Assembly: GCA_045542115.1 (NCBI GenBank)
Contig: JAZQKK010000005.1
Location: 1 to 29,127, forward strand
Length of the DNA stretch: 29,127 nucleotides
Direction of reading: 5' to 3'
Source: RGIG995 sp045542115
Lineage (GTDB): Bacteria; Bacillota; Clostridia; Oscillospirales; UBA644
The position numbers and the translations under genes are program-made. Positions 28,364-29,127 of the stretch are shown here, in pieces. Below the pieces are notes generated by a model. The model was given only the letters and a program-made list of their open reading frames with translations, was not told the DNA's origin and searched no databases. The first letter of the stretch is position 1. Each line of letters begins with the position of its first letter.

Positions 28364-29127
28364 ATGAAAGACACAAAGACAATTGACCCGGCGTTGGCCG
28401 CATTGGCCGAACCGGAACAGGAACAGGCAAAGGAAATCGCGCCCGGAATGACCGTTGAGGAAATCCGCGCCGTATATTTCAACGCCGACGCATTGAAAGA
28501 ACCCGCGTACCGGGTTTATCAACTCAATTCCGACGGACACCGGTATTATTACCGGTTCAACGAAGCCGGGGAACCCGAATTTTTCCCGTCCGTCACGACG
28601 TTGTTAAAACAGGTTATGCCGACGCCGCCCGCCCTGTTGGATTGGATGATTGCGAACGGCAAGGATGGCGCGACCGAAAAACGCGACCTTGCGGCGGCAT
28701 ACGGAACGTTTATGCACATCCAATTCGAAACGTTGGTAATCAACCGGCGTTACGACTTTGATAACGTCCCGGCGGTCCTGTTGGGCTATATGGAACGGGA
28801 AAATTTGCCCGAAAAGGTATTTGCCGAATGGTTGCCGAAAATCCGCAAGGATGTGTTGGCGTTCGCCCAATTCGTCCGGGATTACAACGTAAAGCCGTTG
28901 GCAATCGAAATCGGGTTGGTCCATCCCGAATACCATTACGCCGGATGCGTGGATTTGCCGTGCGTTATGACCGACCCGAAAACCGGGAAACAGTTTACCG
29001 CAATCGTTGATTTCAAAAGCGGCCGGAAAGGGTTTTACGAAGAACACGAATTGCAATTGCATTTGTACCGGGAAATGTGGAACGTCAATTACCCGGAAAC
29101 CCCGGTTGCCCGCGTGTTCAACTTTGC
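28364..29127 (+). CDS. PD-(D/E)XK nuclease, 5' part (cut by window edge)
   Basis: The frame from ATG 28364 (MKDTKTIDPALAALAEPEQE) stays open to the window end, giving 254 residues. After a variable N-terminus it shows the order of motifs of RecB/Cas4-like PD-(D/E)XK nucleases: a YGTFMH histidine (118), AIEIG (Glu182), YAGCVD (Asp197), IVDFKSG (Asp216, Lys218) and QLHLY (Gln231, Tyr235). It is therefore probably an exonuclease for recombination or DNA processing, placed at the start of the replication/recombination module. The C-terminus and any partner recombinase lie outside the window. Confidence 0.82.
   Translation, partial: MKDTKTIDPALAALAEPEQEQAKEIAPGMTVEEIRAVYFNADALKEPAYRVYQLNSDGHRYYYRFNEAGEPEFFPSVTTLLKQVMPTPPALLDWMIANGKDGATEKRDLAAAYGTFMHIQFETLVINRRYDFDNVPAVLLGYMERENLPEKVFAEWLPKIRKDVLAFAQFVRDYNVKPLAIEIGLVHPEYHYAGCVDLPCVMTDPKTGKQFTAIVDFKSGRKGFYEEHELQLHLYREMWNVNYPETPVARVFNF

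Noticed and set aside
1..29127. CRISPR arrays, tRNA genes, integrase and attachment sites
   Set aside because: No regularly spaced repeats, cloverleaf-like sequences, integrase motifs or paired attachment repeats were found.

Overview
The window reads as about 29 kb of a tailed-phage (or prophage) genome infecting a Bacteroidales-type gut bacterium. The host call rests on promoters of the Bacteroidetes form (TTTG, 19-bp spacer, TAnnTTTG), on the lack of clear Shine-Dalgarno sequences before most starts, and on the virion gene set and order. Almost everything is on the + strand. Both edges cut genes: the small terminase subunit at the left and a PD-(D/E)XK nuclease at the right. No integrase, tRNA, rRNA, CRISPR array or insertion sequence is visible, so lytic or temperate lifestyle cannot be decided here.

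Region 1 (1-9.2 kb) is DNA packaging and head: TerS (partial), a 56-aa protein, TerL, a 217-aa structural protein with its own promoter, a 63-aa protein overlapping the portal, portal, three small or auxiliary genes including the scaffold, the major capsid protein with a strong terminator behind it, and a 438-aa head or neck protein carrying a carbohydrate-binding-like insert. Region 2 (9.3-21.6 kb) is neck and tail: two connector candidates, a small membrane protein, a chaperone-like protein, the tape measure, two baseplate or distal-tail proteins and an 862-aa receptor-binding-type protein with a complete calcineurin-like phosphoesterase domain. Region 3 (21.6-23.0 kb) is lysis: a membrane-anchored holin candidate, an Amidase_2 endolysin and a spanin-like coiled-coil protein, all overlapping.

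Region 4 (23.0-29.1 kb) is an accessory or early region of very small genes, an HNH homing endonuclease, a Cys-His-Asp papain/transglutaminase-like protein, a zinc-ribbon protein, an HTH regulator and a recombination-type nuclease. It is unusually rich in RNA structure. Three promoters (about 23.28, 26.00 and 26.97 kb) with near-identical upstream sequence each drive a leader with two tandem hairpins; the second always has a 5-bp stem with compensatory changes and a 6-nt loop ending in GGTT or GGGTT. Each lies about 250-310 bp from a short promoter-to-terminator unit with no reading frame (candidate small RNAs at 23.05, 25.70 minus and 26.70 kb). A separate RNA with two nested 8-bp stems, a 7-bp loop-loop complementarity and a T8 run sits directly before the HNH start codon.

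The most striking genome-scale signal is that GATC and AGCT do not occur at all in 29,127 bases by my reading, while other palindromic tetramers (GGCC, CCGG, GTAC, TCGA, ACGT) are common. This suggests strong selection to escape host restriction at those two sites.
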